The notes: generated by a model not told the origin, from the sequence alone. A stretch of 64,000 nt of DNA from Novosphingobium chloroacetimidivorans (GCF_014204535.1 NZ_JACHLR010000005.1:124001-188000), one strand, 5' to 3'; counted from the first letter of the stretch, positions 42,961 through 52,621 are shown. Made by a program: numbers and translations.

Positions 42961-43764
42961 ATGCATGACGACCTAATCCAACTCGGCCTCGTCGAGGACG
43001 AGGACATCGATCTCGACGATGCGGCCCTTACATTGGCGCTTCTCGACCATCCCGACAGCGAAGAAGATCCCTGCCTCCACGTCCTGGCAGACATCGCCGA
43101 ACGGCTCGACGACCTGAGCGGCGAAGTCACCGACGCGCGCCGGCAGGCGGCGTTGCTGGCCCAGGTTCTGGGCCGTGAATTCGGCTTCACCGGCGACACC
43201 GATACCTATGACGATCCGGCCAACGCCGATCTGTTGCAGGTTATCGGGCGCCGCCGTGGACTGCCCGTGAGCCTGTCCATCCTCTACGTCGCGGCGGCGC
43301 GGCAACTCGGGTGGATGGCCAACGTGCTCGACCTGCCGGGCCACGTTCTGGTGCTCGTCGGCGACGATCCCGACCCGGTGATCATCGACCCGTTCAACGG
43401 CGGGCGTGTCGTCGACCGCGATCAGCTCGTCGCCTTTGTGCGCGACATGAACCAGGGTCGCGAGACTGCCGTGACGCACGTCTCCACGATGTCGAATCGC
43501 GCCGTGCTGGTGCGCCTGCTGATGAACAAGGCGACCCGCGCCGAGGCAAGCGGCCAGGGCCGGCGTGCGCTCACCCTGTATCAGCGGATGACCGTCATGG
43601 CGCCCGGCTACCCCCATGCCTGGTGGGAGCGGGCGCGGCTCGAGCTCGCCGACGCGGACGTCGCCGCGGCGCGCAGCAGCCTGACCGCGATGCTGGAGGT
43701 CACCCGTGACGACGACATGCGCGCGCGTATCTCCGAACTGCTGTCATCCTTGCTAGCCAACTAA
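42961..43764 (+). CDS. SirB1-family transglutaminase-like/TPR protein
   Basis: 267 aa. The transglutaminase-like region contains LLQVIGRRRGLPVSLSILYVAAARQLGW, VLDLPGHVLVLV and IIDPFNGGRVVDRDQL, characteristic of SirB1. A TPR-like tail follows (ALTLYQRMTVMAPGYPHAWWERARLELADADV). The canonical catalytic Cys of transglutaminases is not obvious, as in other SirB1 proteins. Cytoplasmic, function unknown. Confidence 0.85.
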   Translation: MHDDLIQLGLVEDEDIDLDDAALTLALLDHPDSEEDPCLHVLADIAERLDDLSGEVTDARRQAALLAQVLGREFGFTGDTDTYDDPANADLLQVIGRRRGLPVSLSILYVAAARQLGWMANVLDLPGHVLVLVGDDPDPVIIDPFNGGRVVDRDQLVAFVRDMNQGRETAVTHVSTMSNRAVLVRLLMNKATRAEASGQGRRALTLYQRMTVMAPGYPHAWWERARLELADADVAAARSSLTAMLEVTRDDDMRARISELLSSLLAN

Positions 43765-43887
43765 GGTCATTTACTTATTGCCTGCGGAGAAACACGCAGC
43801 GCAGCGTTGAAACCGTAAGCCCCTGTCCCACGTTGTTGGTCTGAGCGTCGCGCCGTTGGGCCCCACGCAAACACAAGGACTCACACG

Positions 43888-44559
43888 ATGGCTTCCCTGA
43901 AAAGGCGCCTGATTGCAGTCGGCGCCGCGCTGGGCCTCAGCGTCTCGCTTGCCGGCTGCATGGGTGATTATGGTTACGGCGGCGTCGGCTACGCCTCCGA
44001 CTACTACGACGGCTACGGCCCCTCCTATGCCTATGGCGGAGGCTATCCCGGCTACGGCGGTTATGGTGGCTACGGCGGATGGTACAACGACTTCTACTAC
44101 CCGGGCTATGGTGTCTACGTGATCGACCGCAGCGGTCGGCGCTCCCGTTGGAACGACGGCCAGCGCCGCTATTGGGAGGGCCAGCGTGGGCGCGGACAGC
44201 GTTGGGGCGACGGGCGCGGCTACAATCGTCCAGGCCAACCTGACCGCGGGCGCGGCGATCGGCAGTATAGGGGGTGGCGCGGCGATGGTCAGCGAGGCGA
44301 TGGTCAACGCGGCTCATGGCGCGGCGATCATCAGCCTGGCTTCGCGCGGCCGCAGGGTGAGCGCGGAAGCTTCCGCGGCCAGCCCGGCGTGACACGTCCG
44401 GACCGTCCAGCCCCTTCGGCCGGACAGTGGCGCGGTCGGGGTTCGAGCGTCGGAGCACCGTCCGGCTGGGGCGGTCGCGGGCAAGGCACGACCGGCGGCC
44501 GTGGCTATGGCGGCGGGCGTGGCTTTGGCGGGGGGCGCGGTGGACAGCGCCCGAACTGA
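43888..44559 (+). CDS. Gly/Tyr- then Arg/Gly-rich lipoprotein
   Basis: 223 aa. Lipoprotein signal RRLIAVGAALGLSVSLAGC, then a Gly/Tyr-rich segment (YGYGGVGYASDYYDGYG; YGGYGGYGGWYNDFYYPGYG, about residues 27-75), then an Arg/Gly/Gln-rich tail with repeated GDGQRG and RGQ units ending GGGRGFGGGRGGQRPN. The middle part DFYYPGYGVYVIDRSGRR resembles short segments of cell-envelope proteins of this order. Disordered and very basic; might bind polyanions or surface polymers. No function is assigned. Confidence 0.72.
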   Translation: MASLKRRLIAVGAALGLSVSLAGCMGDYGYGGVGYASDYYDGYGPSYAYGGGYPGYGGYGGYGGWYNDFYYPGYGVYVIDRSGRRSRWNDGQRRYWEGQRGRGQRWGDGRGYNRPGQPDRGRGDRQYRGWRGDGQRGDGQRGSWRGDHQPGFARPQGERGSFRGQPGVTRPDRPAPSAGQWRGRGSSVGAPSGWGGRGQGTTGGRGYGGGRGFGGGRGGQRPN

Positions 44560-44703
44560 GGCTGGTTGCACAGCCTGAGCTTCCGTTGCGCAGCGGCGTT
44601 GTCTCCACACACCGCTGACGCGAACGGATGAGCGGATGGGCGGGCCGCGCCCGGTTCCGAGCGATGTTCCGGAACGATCGGGCAGCGTCGGAATTCCTGG
44701 CAG

Positions 44704-45831
44704 ATGGATACTGCCGATACCTTCGGACGCTGGCTCCGCTCGCTTGCTAGCGGGCTGGAGCAGGATGTCGACCAGCTCAAGGCCCTGCTGACGGATCCCG
44801 TGAAGCCGGGGTCGGTGCAGGTGCTGCCCTATGTCGGCTACCGCAATGCCACGGCACTTCGCGTGTCCGGGAGGGTCATCGAGCACCAGGCGCCGCTTAG
44901 CTCCGCCGAGGGCGTGCTCGACAAGTTGCGCGCCATGTGGACGATCTACAACAGCCGCGAGGTCGGCGGGATCACGGTGCGTTGCGAAGCCGATGGCGTC
45001 AGCGCGACCTGCGTCAGCGACGAGGAAGGCTACTTCGCCTTCGATCTCGCGATCGATCGCCCCTTGCCACCGCGCGCCTTGTGGGAGCATGTGACGCTAT
45101 CGCCCCCCGGGCTCGAGCCGCACCTCCCGCTCAACGTTCCCGTCCTGGCCCCCGGAACCGACGACCACTGGGGCATCATCTCCGACATCGACGATACCGT
45201 CATGGAGACGGGCGCGACCGATTTCGCCGCCAACTGGCGCCGCATCATCCTGGAACAGCCGGCCGAGCGGCTCGCGGTGCCGGGTGCGGCCGATCTGTAC
45301 CGGCTGATTGCGCGCGACCATGCCGCGCCGACGCGACCGTTCTTCTACGTTTCGTCCAGCCCCTGGAACCTCTACGGCTTCCTCACCCAGTTCATGGAAC
45401 TGAACCGTATCCCGCACGGTCCCATGTTCCTGAAGGACCTTGGCATCGACGCGGGCAAGTTCATCGATGCCGGGCACAAGGGCCACAAGCTCGACGCCGT
45501 CCGCACCATCCTGCGGTTCTACCCCGAGCATCGCTTCCTGCTGATGGGCGACAACGGCCAGCAGGATGTCGAGATCTACGCGCAAGTGGTGAGCGAATTC
45601 CCGCAGAGGATCGGCGCCGTCTTCATCCGCGACGTCTCCGGCGAGTGCGGCACCGGCGCGAAGGCGGCGCACCTTGCCGAGATGGCGCGGCTCGGCGTGC
45701 AGACATACTGCGCGGCCAGCTTTGCCGACGGCGTCTCGATCCTGCGCGCGCTCGATATCGACAATCCGGTCGAGGCCACGCGCGCTTCTGGCGAGGGCGC
45801 TGCCGTCGCTGCCGGGACTGAAGCCGGTTGA
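44704..45831 (+). CDS. App1-like phosphatidate phosphatase family protein (DUF2183)
   Basis: 375 aa. The HAD-like core has the DxDxT motif in WGIISDIDDTVMETGATDF, FYVSSSPWNLYGFL, and the third motif GHKLDAVRTILRFYPEHRFLLMGDNGQQDVEIY. This matches the DUF2183/App1 family, of which the yeast member is a phosphatidate phosphatase. The bacterial role is not established. No signal peptide. Confidence 0.85.
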   Translation: MDTADTFGRWLRSLASGLEQDVDQLKALLTDPVKPGSVQVLPYVGYRNATALRVSGRVIEHQAPLSSAEGVLDKLRAMWTIYNSREVGGITVRCEADGVSATCVSDEEGYFAFDLAIDRPLPPRALWEHVTLSPPGLEPHLPLNVPVLAPGTDDHWGIISDIDDTVMETGATDFAANWRRIILEQPAERLAVPGAADLYRLIARDHAAPTRPFFYVSSSPWNLYGFLTQFMELNRIPHGPMFLKDLGIDAGKFIDAGHKGHKLDAVRTILRFYPEHRFLLMGDNGQQDVEIYAQVVSEFPQRIGAVFIRDVSGECGTGAKAAHLAEMARLGVQTYCAASFADGVSILRALDIDNPVEATRASGEGAAVAAGTEAG

Positions 45832-45971
45832 TTCCGGAGCGGGAGGCGAGCAGCGGCGCCATCCATGCCGAGTGAATCTGCTTCATCCAAGCTGCGAACA
45901 CTGCGTTTGTTACATGCGATACGCCCGCCTACCTCGCCGATGCGGCATAAAGTTCGCGATGGAGAGGTACC

Positions 45972-46721
45972 ATGCTGTTGGAAGGAAAAGTTGCAATCGT
46001 CACCGGCGCCGCTTCGGCGCGCGGCATCGGGCGAGCGACGGCGCGCACGCTTGCCGATCACGGCGCGCAGGTCGTCATTCTCGACTTGGATGCAGACACG
46101 GCGCACGAAGCGGCACAGTCGCTCGGCAGCGCGCACCTCGGGCTGGGCGCCAACGTGGCCGACGAAGCCGCAGTCGCTGACGCGGTCGACGCGGCCATGG
46201 CACGGTTCGGGCGCATCGACGTGCTGGTCAACAATGCCGGCATCACTCAACCGGTGAAGACGCTCGACATCCGCCGCGCCGACTACGACCGCATCCTCGA
46301 CGTCAACTTGCGCGGCACGCTCATCTGCTCGCAGGCGGTGATCCCGCACATGATCGCCGGCGGCAGCGGCAGCATCGTGTGCATCTCGTCCGTCTCGGCA
46401 CAGCGCGGCGGCGGCATCTTCGGGGGCCCGCACTATAGTGCCGCCAAGGCCGGCGTGCTCGGCCTGGCCAAGGCCATGGCGCGCGAATTCGGGCCGCAGC
46501 AGGTACGCGTCAACTCGATCGCTCCGGGGCTGATCTCCACCGACATCACCGCCGGCAAGCTCAGCGATGCGCAGGAGGCGGAGATCCGTTCGGGCATCCC
46601 GCTGGCTCGGCTCGGCCGCGCCGACGACGTCGCCAACGCGGTGCTGTTCCTGGCAAGCGACTTGTCGAGCTATCTCACCGGCGTGACGCTGGACGTGAAC
46701 GGCGGCATGTTGATCCACTAA
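45972..46721 (+). CDS. Short-chain dehydrogenase/reductase
   Basis: 249 aa classical SDR: TGAASARGIGRATA, LVNNAGITQP, catalytic Ser in SIVCISSVSAQRG, HYSAAKAG, and PGLISTDITAGK. The start ATG follows GGAGAGG. Convergent with the LysR gene and at the edge of a carbohydrate locus with transketolase halves, so a polyol or sugar dehydrogenase is plausible but unproven. Confidence 0.85.
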   Translation: MLLEGKVAIVTGAASARGIGRATARTLADHGAQVVILDLDADTAHEAAQSLGSAHLGLGANVADEAAVADAVDAAMARFGRIDVLVNNAGITQPVKTLDIRRADYDRILDVNLRGTLICSQAVIPHMIAGGSGSIVCISSVSAQRGGGIFGGPHYSAAKAGVLGLAKAMAREFGPQQVRVNSIAPGLISTDITAGKLSDAQEAEIRSGIPLARLGRADDVANAVLFLASDLSSYLTGVTLDVNGGMLIH

Positions 46722-46745
46722 GGATCACCCCGCAGGAATTGCGGC

Positions 46746-47624
46746 TCAGCCAGCCCCGTCGGCGATCTCGGCCAGCACCCAGCGAGTGAAGGCCTTGACG
46801 ATGGGGCGGGTGGCGTTGCGCTTGGGATAGACGAGGTAATGCCCGGTTTCGAGGAGGTCCTCGCTTCTGCCCGCCAGCGGCGCCACCAGCCGCCCGCTCG
46901 TCAGCTCCCGCTCCGCGAGGCGAGTCGAATCCAGGCAGATGCCGAGCCCGTCGGCCGCGGCGCTGATCGCCATGAAGCTGCGGTCGAAGCGCATCATCGC
47001 GCCCTGCCCGGGCTGCAGTCCGTTGATCCGCAACCAGTTGTCCCATTGCACCGACTTGAGCGTGCTGCAGATCAGCACATGCGAGAGCAGGTCTGCCGGC
47101 TTCGCAATCCTGGCGGCCAGCTCGGGCGCGCAAAGCGGGCTGATCCGCTCTTCACCCAGCGGGTGGACGATCATGCCCTCCTGCTCTCGCAGGCCATAGA
47201 CGATGTCGGCGTCGAACTCGTCGTTGGTGAAGCGGCTGTAGTCGGTGTCGGCGGCGATCTGCACTTCCATGCCCGGGTTCGCCGCCAGGAACTTGTGCAG
47301 CCGCGGCGTGAGCCACTGCGCGGCGAAGCTGGGCGCGGCGTGAAGCCGCAGCATCTCGGCCTGCCGGGTCGTCACCGCCTTGATGCCCGAGCGGACCAGC
47401 GCCAGCGCTTCCTCGACGGGGCGGTGTAGCGTCCGTCCGTCGAGAGTGAGCGCGAGTTGCCGGCCGTCGCGATCGAACAGGATCGCACCCAGATCGCGCT
47501 CCAGCTTGGCGATCGCGTGGCTCACCGCGCTGGGCGAAAGGTTGAGTTCGTTCGCCGCTGCCTTGAACGACAGGTGGCGGGCGGCGGCGTCGAAGACGTG
47601 AAGCGATCCCAGGCTGATGTGCAT
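46746..47624 (-). CDS. LysR-family regulator (GcvA-like subgroup)
   Basis: 292 aa. The N-terminal winged HTH reads LHVFDAAARHLSFKAAANEL then NLSPSAVSHAIAKLERDLG; the effector domain follows (LRLHAAPSFAAQWLTPRL; DADIVYGLREQEG). ATG 47624 chosen since the family starts SLGSLHVFDAAAR. Divergent from the split transketolase genes; palindromes in the 126-bp gap are candidate operators. Probably the activator of the neighbouring sugar genes. Confidence 0.87.
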   Translation of the reverse strand: MHISLGSLHVFDAAARHLSFKAAANELNLSPSAVSHAIAKLERDLGAILFDRDGRQLALTLDGRTLHRPVEEALALVRSGIKAVTTRQAEMLRLHAAPSFAAQWLTPRLHKFLAANPGMEVQIAADTDYSRFTNDEFDADIVYGLREQEGMIVHPLGEERISPLCAPELAARIAKPADLLSHVLICSTLKSVQWDNWLRINGLQPGQGAMMRFDRSFMAISAAADGLGICLDSTRLAERELTSGRLVAPLAGRSEDLLETGHYLVYPKRNATRPIVKAFTRWVLAEIADGAG

Positions 47625-47656
47625 GACGTCACATGAACGAAGTTCATCCACGATGT

Positions 47657-47677
47657 AAACATAGCGTTTGTCTAAAC
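47657..47677. promoter_or_regulatory. Overlapping palindromes between lysR and transketolase genes
   Basis: AAAC-ATAGC-GTTT-GTCT-AAAC makes two overlapping inverted repeats in the divergent intergenic region. LysR-type regulators bind short imperfect palindromes in this position. Candidate operator only. Confidence 0.4.
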
Positions 47678-47750
47678 GGGGCGTCTGCTTTCAATTCGGA
47701 CGATGACAGGACTGCCCCACGAGGGGCGGATTGCCGAGAGGAAACTGAAC

Positions 47751-48629
47751 GTGAGCGCCTCAGCCGCCGTCAACATGCCTGTTCGCCAACTGGCGGAACA
47801 TGCCTACCACATCCGCAAGCACGCCCTGCGCATGGGCGCCGTCCAGGGCCAGGGCTACATCGGCCAGGCCCTCGGCGTCGCGGATGTGCTTGCGGTCTCC
47901 TACTTCCGGGCCTTGCGCTACCGTCCCGAGGAGCCGCAATGGGAAGGACGCGACCGGTTCCTCCTGTCGATCGGACATTATGCCATCGCGCTCTATGCGG
48001 CGCTGATCGAAGCCGGGATCGTGCCCTTCGAGGAGCGCGAGACTTACGGTTCGGACGATAGCCGGCTGCCGATGTCGGGCATGGCCTCGTACACGCCCGG
48101 CATGGAGATCTCCGGCGGGTCGCTGGGCCAGGGCCTGGGCATCGCGGTGGGCATGGCGCTGGGCCTGAAGCGCAAGGGCTCGGACCGTTTCGTCTACAAC
48201 CTGCTCTCCGATGGCGAGCTAGGTGAAGGATCGACCTGGGAGGCCGCCATGTCGGCGCCGCACTGGAAGCTCGACAACCTTATCGCCATCGTCGATTTCA
48301 ACAACCAGCAGGCGGACGGCCCCTCGATGGACGTGCTGGGCCATCCCGATCTGGTCGCCAAGTTCGAGGCGTTCGGCTGGCACGCACAGCGGGTGGACGG
48401 CAACGACATCGAGGCGCTGGTCGCCGCGTTCGATGCCGCGCGCGAACTGCGCGAGCCGCGCCCGCGCATCATCATCTGCGATACCCTGATGGGTCGCGGC
48501 GTGCCGTTCCTGGAGAGCCGCGAGAAGACGCACTTCATCCGTGTGGATGAGGACGAGTGGGACAAGGCGATCGCGGACGTCGACGCCGGCTGGGTCGCCC
48601 GGGGCGGCGCCGTGAACAGCGCGATCTGA
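47751..48629 (+). CDS. Transketolase, N-terminal (TPP-binding) subunit
   Basis: 292 aa. It has the thiamine-diphosphate-binding region SDGELGEGSTWEAAMSAPHW then LDNLIAIVDFNN, plus MEISGGSLGQGLGIAVGMALG. It corresponds to the N-terminal half of a normal transketolase. GTG 47751 is preceded by GAGAGGA at 9 nt and chosen over ATG 47703, which adds a non-conserved stretch. The companion subunit follows after 11 bp. A dedicated split transketolase in a sugar locus suggests a specific ketose substrate rather than the general pentose phosphate cycle. Confidence 0.88.
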   Translation: MSASAAVNMPVRQLAEHAYHIRKHALRMGAVQGQGYIGQALGVADVLAVSYFRALRYRPEEPQWEGRDRFLLSIGHYAIALYAALIEAGIVPFEERETYGSDDSRLPMSGMASYTPGMEISGGSLGQGLGIAVGMALGLKRKGSDRFVYNLLSDGELGEGSTWEAAMSAPHWKLDNLIAIVDFNNQQADGPSMDVLGHPDLVAKFEAFGWHAQRVDGNDIEALVAAFDAARELREPRPRIIICDTLMGRGVPFLESREKTHFIRVDEDEWDKAIADVDAGWVARGGAVNSAI

Positions 48630-48640
48630 GGAGTAAGACC

Positions 48641-49636
48641 ATGAACGCACCTGTCCGCCTCAAGACTTCGGCCATGATCGCCTCGATCGCCGCCGAGGGA
48701 CAGCGCACCATCAGCGCACCGTTCGGCCACGCGCTCGCCAAGGCGGCCGAGAGCCGCCCGCGGATTGTCGGCATGACCGCAGATCTGGGCAAGTACACCG
48801 ACCTGCACATCTTTCAGGCCGCTCACCCGGACCGCTTCTACCAGATGGGCATGGCCGAGCAGTTGCTCATGATGTCGGCCGCCGGCATGGCCCGCGAGGG
48901 CTTCCAGCCCTGGGTCACGACATATGCCGTGTTCGCCGCTCGCCGCGCCTACGATTTCCTGTGCCTTGCCATCGCTGAGGAAGACCTGGACGTTAAGGTG
49001 GTGTGCGCGCTGCCGGGCCTCACCACCGGTTACGGCCCCTCGCATCAGGCGACGGAGGATCTCGCGATCTTCCGCGGCATGCCCAATCTGACGATCATCG
49101 ATCCGTGCGACGCGATCGAGATCGAACAGGCGACCACCGCCCTCGCCGACCATCGCGGGCCGGTCTACATGCGGCTGCTGCGCGGCAAGGTGCCCGCCGT
49201 GCTCGACGAGTACGATTACAAGTTCGAACTCGGCAAGGCGAAGCTGCTGCGCGACGGCAACGACGTGCTGATCGTCTCGTCGGGCCTCATGACCATGCGG
49301 GCGCTGGAGACCGCCGACGCCTTGCGCGCCGACAAGGTGGACGTCGCCGTGCTTCACGTGCCCACCATCAAGCCGCTGGACGAAGCGACGATCCTGGTCG
49401 CCGCCGGAGCCAAGCCGGGCCGCCTGGTCGTGGTCGCGGAGAACCACTCCGTCATCGGCGGACTGGGCGAAGCCGTCGCCGGCGCCATGATGCGGGGGGG
49501 CGTGCATGCACCGTTCCGGCAGGTCGGCCTGCCCGACGCGTTCCTCGACGCGGGCGCACTGCCGACGCTGCACGACCGCTATGGCATCTCGACCAAGGCC
49601 ATGACCGACAACATCAAGGCGTGGCTTGCCGCGTGA
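48641..49636 (+). CDS. Transketolase, C-terminal (pyrimidine and C) subunit
   Basis: 331 aa. Pyrimidine-binding domain with QMGMAEQLLMMSAAGMAREG and TTGYGPSHQATEDLAIFRGM, then the C-terminal domain (LLRDGNDVLIVSSGLMTMRALE; VVVAENHSVIGGLGEAVA). Forms a heteromeric transketolase with the preceding gene. ATG 48641 follows GAGGAG. The set has no kinase alongside, so its substrate is probably already phosphorylated or derived elsewhere. Confidence 0.88.
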   Translation: MNAPVRLKTSAMIASIAAEGQRTISAPFGHALAKAAESRPRIVGMTADLGKYTDLHIFQAAHPDRFYQMGMAEQLLMMSAAGMAREGFQPWVTTYAVFAARRAYDFLCLAIAEEDLDVKVVCALPGLTTGYGPSHQATEDLAIFRGMPNLTIIDPCDAIEIEQATTALADHRGPVYMRLLRGKVPAVLDEYDYKFELGKAKLLRDGNDVLIVSSGLMTMRALETADALRADKVDVAVLHVPTIKPLDEATILVAAGAKPGRLVVVAENHSVIGGLGEAVAGAMMRGGVHAPFRQVGLPDAFLDAGALPTLHDRYGISTKAMTDNIKAWLAA

Positions 49637-49685
49637 TCGTGACGTGGGACCCGAAATATCGGGACCGCGCGACAAGGAGAGGACA

Positions 49686-50984
49686 ATGACGACCGTCGCC
49701 CTTAATGCGGCCGACCAGCCGGCAAGCACCACCGCTTATGGCAAGATCGCCTGGCGCGTGCTGCCATTCCTGCTGCTGTGCTATCTCGCCGCCTATATCG
49801 ATCGCGTGAACATCGGCTTCGCCAAGCTGCAGATGTCGTCCGACCTCGGATTTTCCGAGGCTGCGTACGGCCTTGGCGCCGGGATCTTCTTCATCGGCTA
49901 TTCGATCTTCGAAGTGCCCAGCAATCTGATGCTGCACAAAGTGGGTGCGCGGCGCTGGATCGCCCGGATCCTGGTGAGCTGGGCGATCGTGTCGGCCGGC
50001 TTCTCCTTCGTGCAGACCGAAACGCACTTCTACATCCTGCGCTTCCTCCTCGGCGTCGCCGAAGCCGGCTTCGCGCCGGGCGCCCTGCTTTACCTGACCT
50101 ACTGGTTCCCCGCTGCCCGCCGTTCGCGCGCCAACAGCATCATGTTCCTGGCGATCCCGCTGGCCGGCATGATCGGGGCGCCGCTCTCGGGCCTGATCAT
50201 GGAGAAGATGGCCGGCGTCGCCGCCTGGGAAGGCTGGCGCTGGATGTTCGTGATCGAGGCGGTGCCCGCGCTCGTCGCCGGTCTGGTGACCTTCCGCTTC
50301 CTGCCCGATCGCCCCCAGGACGTCGACTGGCTGACCGCCGAGGAGAAGCGCCAGGTCCTGGATGACCTTGCCGAGGACGCCGGAGCGCGCACCGACCACC
50401 TTTCAGTGCGCCAGTTCCTGGCCGACAAGCGCTTGTGGCTCCTGTGTGCCATCTACTTCGCGGTCGTGATGGGCCAGTATGCGATCACCTTCTGGCTGCC
50501 CACGATCATCCGGAACGCCGGTGCAGCCACGCCGCTGATGAACGGGCTGCTCACCGGACTGCCTTTCCTCGCCTCGATGGTCGCGATCCTGGCCTTCAGC
50601 TTCTCCGCCGACAAACATCGCGAACGGCGCTGGCACCTGATCGCGCCGATGGTGGTGGGCGCCGTCGCCCTCACGATCGCCTCGTTCGTGCCCGAGAACC
50701 TGACGCTCTCGATCATGCTGCTTTCGGTCGCCGCGGCAGGCATGCTGAGCGCGACGGTGATGTTCTGGAGCTTGCCGCCGGCATTCCTGGGCGGTGTCTG
50801 GGCCGCGGCCGGCATCGGCGGCATCAACGCCATCGGCAACGTCGCCGGCTTCGTCTCCCCTTACGTCATCGGCTCGCTGGTGTCCGCGAGCGGTGACCTG
50901 CGACTGGGTCTCTACGCCATCACCGCGGCCGTGCTGATCGGCGCCGCACTGGTGCTGCGCGTTCCCACCAGCGCCAACCGCTGA
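49686..50984 (+). CDS. MFS transporter, anion:cation symporter (ACS) family
   Basis: 432 aa, 12 helices. N-terminal LLLCYLAAYIDRVNIGFAKL with the DRxNIG motif typical of the ACS/phthalate-tartrate permease family, AEAGFAPGALLYLTYWFP, and a C-terminal PTSANR. Carries an organic acid or sugar acid in symport. With the transketolase and PQQ glucose dehydrogenase nearby, sugar acids such as gluconates are reasonable substrates (inference). Confidence 0.87.
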   Translation: MTTVALNAADQPASTTAYGKIAWRVLPFLLLCYLAAYIDRVNIGFAKLQMSSDLGFSEAAYGLGAGIFFIGYSIFEVPSNLMLHKVGARRWIARILVSWAIVSAGFSFVQTETHFYILRFLLGVAEAGFAPGALLYLTYWFPAARRSRANSIMFLAIPLAGMIGAPLSGLIMEKMAGVAAWEGWRWMFVIEAVPALVAGLVTFRFLPDRPQDVDWLTAEEKRQVLDDLAEDAGARTDHLSVRQFLADKRLWLLCAIYFAVVMGQYAITFWLPTIIRNAGAATPLMNGLLTGLPFLASMVAILAFSFSADKHRERRWHLIAPMVVGAVALTIASFVPENLTLSIMLLSVAAAGMLSATVMFWSLPPAFLGGVWAAAGIGGINAIGNVAGFVSPYVIGSLVSASGDLRLGLYAITAAVLIGAALVLRVPTSANR

Positions 50985-51073
50985 TCCGAGCAGGGTGCGC
51001 GCCCCGCGCGCACCCTGCCTCCCATGAACGATCGAGGGCTCACCGCGACGGTGTCGCGGTGGAGGAGAGCCTT

Positions 51074-52441
51074 ATGCTGCTGCTTGCCCTGGCGGCCACG
51101 GCCGCCGTGAACGCGGATGCCGATTCGGTTCCGCTCCGCCCCGCTTCGCAGGATGCCGTCGAGGCCGCAGCGCCGCGCTCGGCGGAAGGTCCGCCCCGCC
51201 CTGCCCCTTCGGTGACCGGCGCACCGCCGCCGCCTGCGCCGCACCTGCTAGGCGACTGGGGCGGGCTGCGCACCGCGCTCGAGGAAAGAGGCGTCACGCC
51301 GACGCTTCAGTACATCGCCATGCCGGCCTGGAACGTGAGCGGCGGAACGCGCAAGCGGGTCGAATATGCCGCGCAGTTCCAAGTGGGCGCGAGCGCCGAC
51401 CTCGGCCGGATCGCAGGGATCGAGGGCGGGAGCCTGCAAGTGCTCGTCACCAATCGCCACGGCCGAAATCTGACGGCGACCGCGGGGCTGGAGGTGCTGC
51501 AGAACCCCCAGGCGATCTTCGGGGCCGGCCAGATCTGGCGATTGTCGCAGCTTTTCTACCGCCAGCGCCTGGGCAAGGCGGAGCTGAAGCTGGGCCGGAT
51601 GAGCATCGGCGAGGACTTCGGCACCGCGCCCTGCTTCTTCGAAAGCCTCTATTTCTGCGGCATCGTGCCCGGCCACGTCACGCCCGACTACTGGTACAAC
51701 CCGCCCGTCAGCGTCTGGGGTGCGCGGGTCAGAGTGGAGGACGGGCTCGGCTATACCCAAGTCGGCCTCTACGAGCGCAACCCCACCAACTTGCGCGAGG
51801 ATCGCGGCTTTTACCTCGGCACATCGGGGCAGACCGGGGCGCTGATCCCGCTCGAACGCGGCTTCGTCGTCCGGCTGGGCGGAGACGCGCGCCGCACCGG
51901 CACCTACAAGTTCGGTGTCTGGCACGACACATCGCGCAGCACCGATCTCGTGCGCGACACAGGCGGTGGCCATGCCGCGCTGTCTGGCCTTCCGCTCGCG
52001 CGGCAGCGTGGTCGATGGGGCGCCTACTTCGTCGCGCGCCAGCAACTCACCGCAGCGCGGGAGGATGGCAGCGGAGTGGTCAACGTCTTCCTCAGCGGCA
52101 CCCTGACCGACGCGCGCACCAACCTCATCCGCTCGATCGCGGTGGCCGGCGCGACCTGGTCGGGCATCATCCCCGGACGCCCTCGGGATGAGATCGGCCT
52201 GGCGATCGGACGCACGCGGATCAACCCGCGACTGACCCGCGTGCAGGGCCTGCAACGGGACGCCGGGTTGACCGATCGGACGCCGCAGCGAGCCGAGTGG
52301 GCGGCCGAGCTCGCTTACTCGATCGTCGTCGATCCGGCTTTCAGCTTGCGACCGAACCTGCAGCTCTATCGTCATCCCGGCGGACGTTCCGACCGAAGCA
52401 CCGTCACCGTCCTGGGACTGGGCGCCTTCGCCACCTTCTGA
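51074..52441 (+). CDS. OprB-family carbohydrate porin
   Basis: 455 aa. Short signal peptide LLLALAATAAVNADA, then a Pro-rich linker, HLLGDWGGLRTALEERGVTP (the OprB N-terminal signature) and a barrel ending TVTVLGLGAFATF. GGAGGAG precedes ATG 51074. Forms a selective outer-membrane channel for sugars. It sits directly before the quinoprotein glucose dehydrogenase, a pairing also seen in pseudomonads and acetic acid bacteria. Confidence 0.85.
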   Translation: MLLLALAATAAVNADADSVPLRPASQDAVEAAAPRSAEGPPRPAPSVTGAPPPPAPHLLGDWGGLRTALEERGVTPTLQYIAMPAWNVSGGTRKRVEYAAQFQVGASADLGRIAGIEGGSLQVLVTNRHGRNLTATAGLEVLQNPQAIFGAGQIWRLSQLFYRQRLGKAELKLGRMSIGEDFGTAPCFFESLYFCGIVPGHVTPDYWYNPPVSVWGARVRVEDGLGYTQVGLYERNPTNLREDRGFYLGTSGQTGALIPLERGFVVRLGGDARRTGTYKFGVWHDTSRSTDLVRDTGGGHAALSGLPLARQRGRWGAYFVARQQLTAAREDGSGVVNVFLSGTLTDARTNLIRSIAVAGATWSGIIPGRPRDEIGLAIGRTRINPRLTRVQGLQRDAGLTDRTPQRAEWAAELAYSIVVDPAFSLRPNLQLYRHPGGRSDRSTVTVLGLGAFATF

Positions 52442-52621
52442 CATGAACGCCGGTCATGCTCGGCGGTATTTCTGCACGTCACGCCCTGTTTGCTTGAGAT
52501 TGGCGCGGCGATGGCCGAAATGCGTTCCAACTCTGGCCCGCGCGCGACATCTTGGCGCGGGCGGCGATTTCCATTCGCGCCACCTGTCCCCCCTCGTGGC
52601 GAACGTGAAAGGTTTTATTCC

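Noticed and set aside
47751..49636. Split transketolase as part of a sulfo-transketolase SQ pathway
   Set aside because: It lies 36 kb from the SQ genes, with no SQ isomerase or sulfo-sugar enzymes nearby; the monooxygenase route fully explains the SQ cluster.
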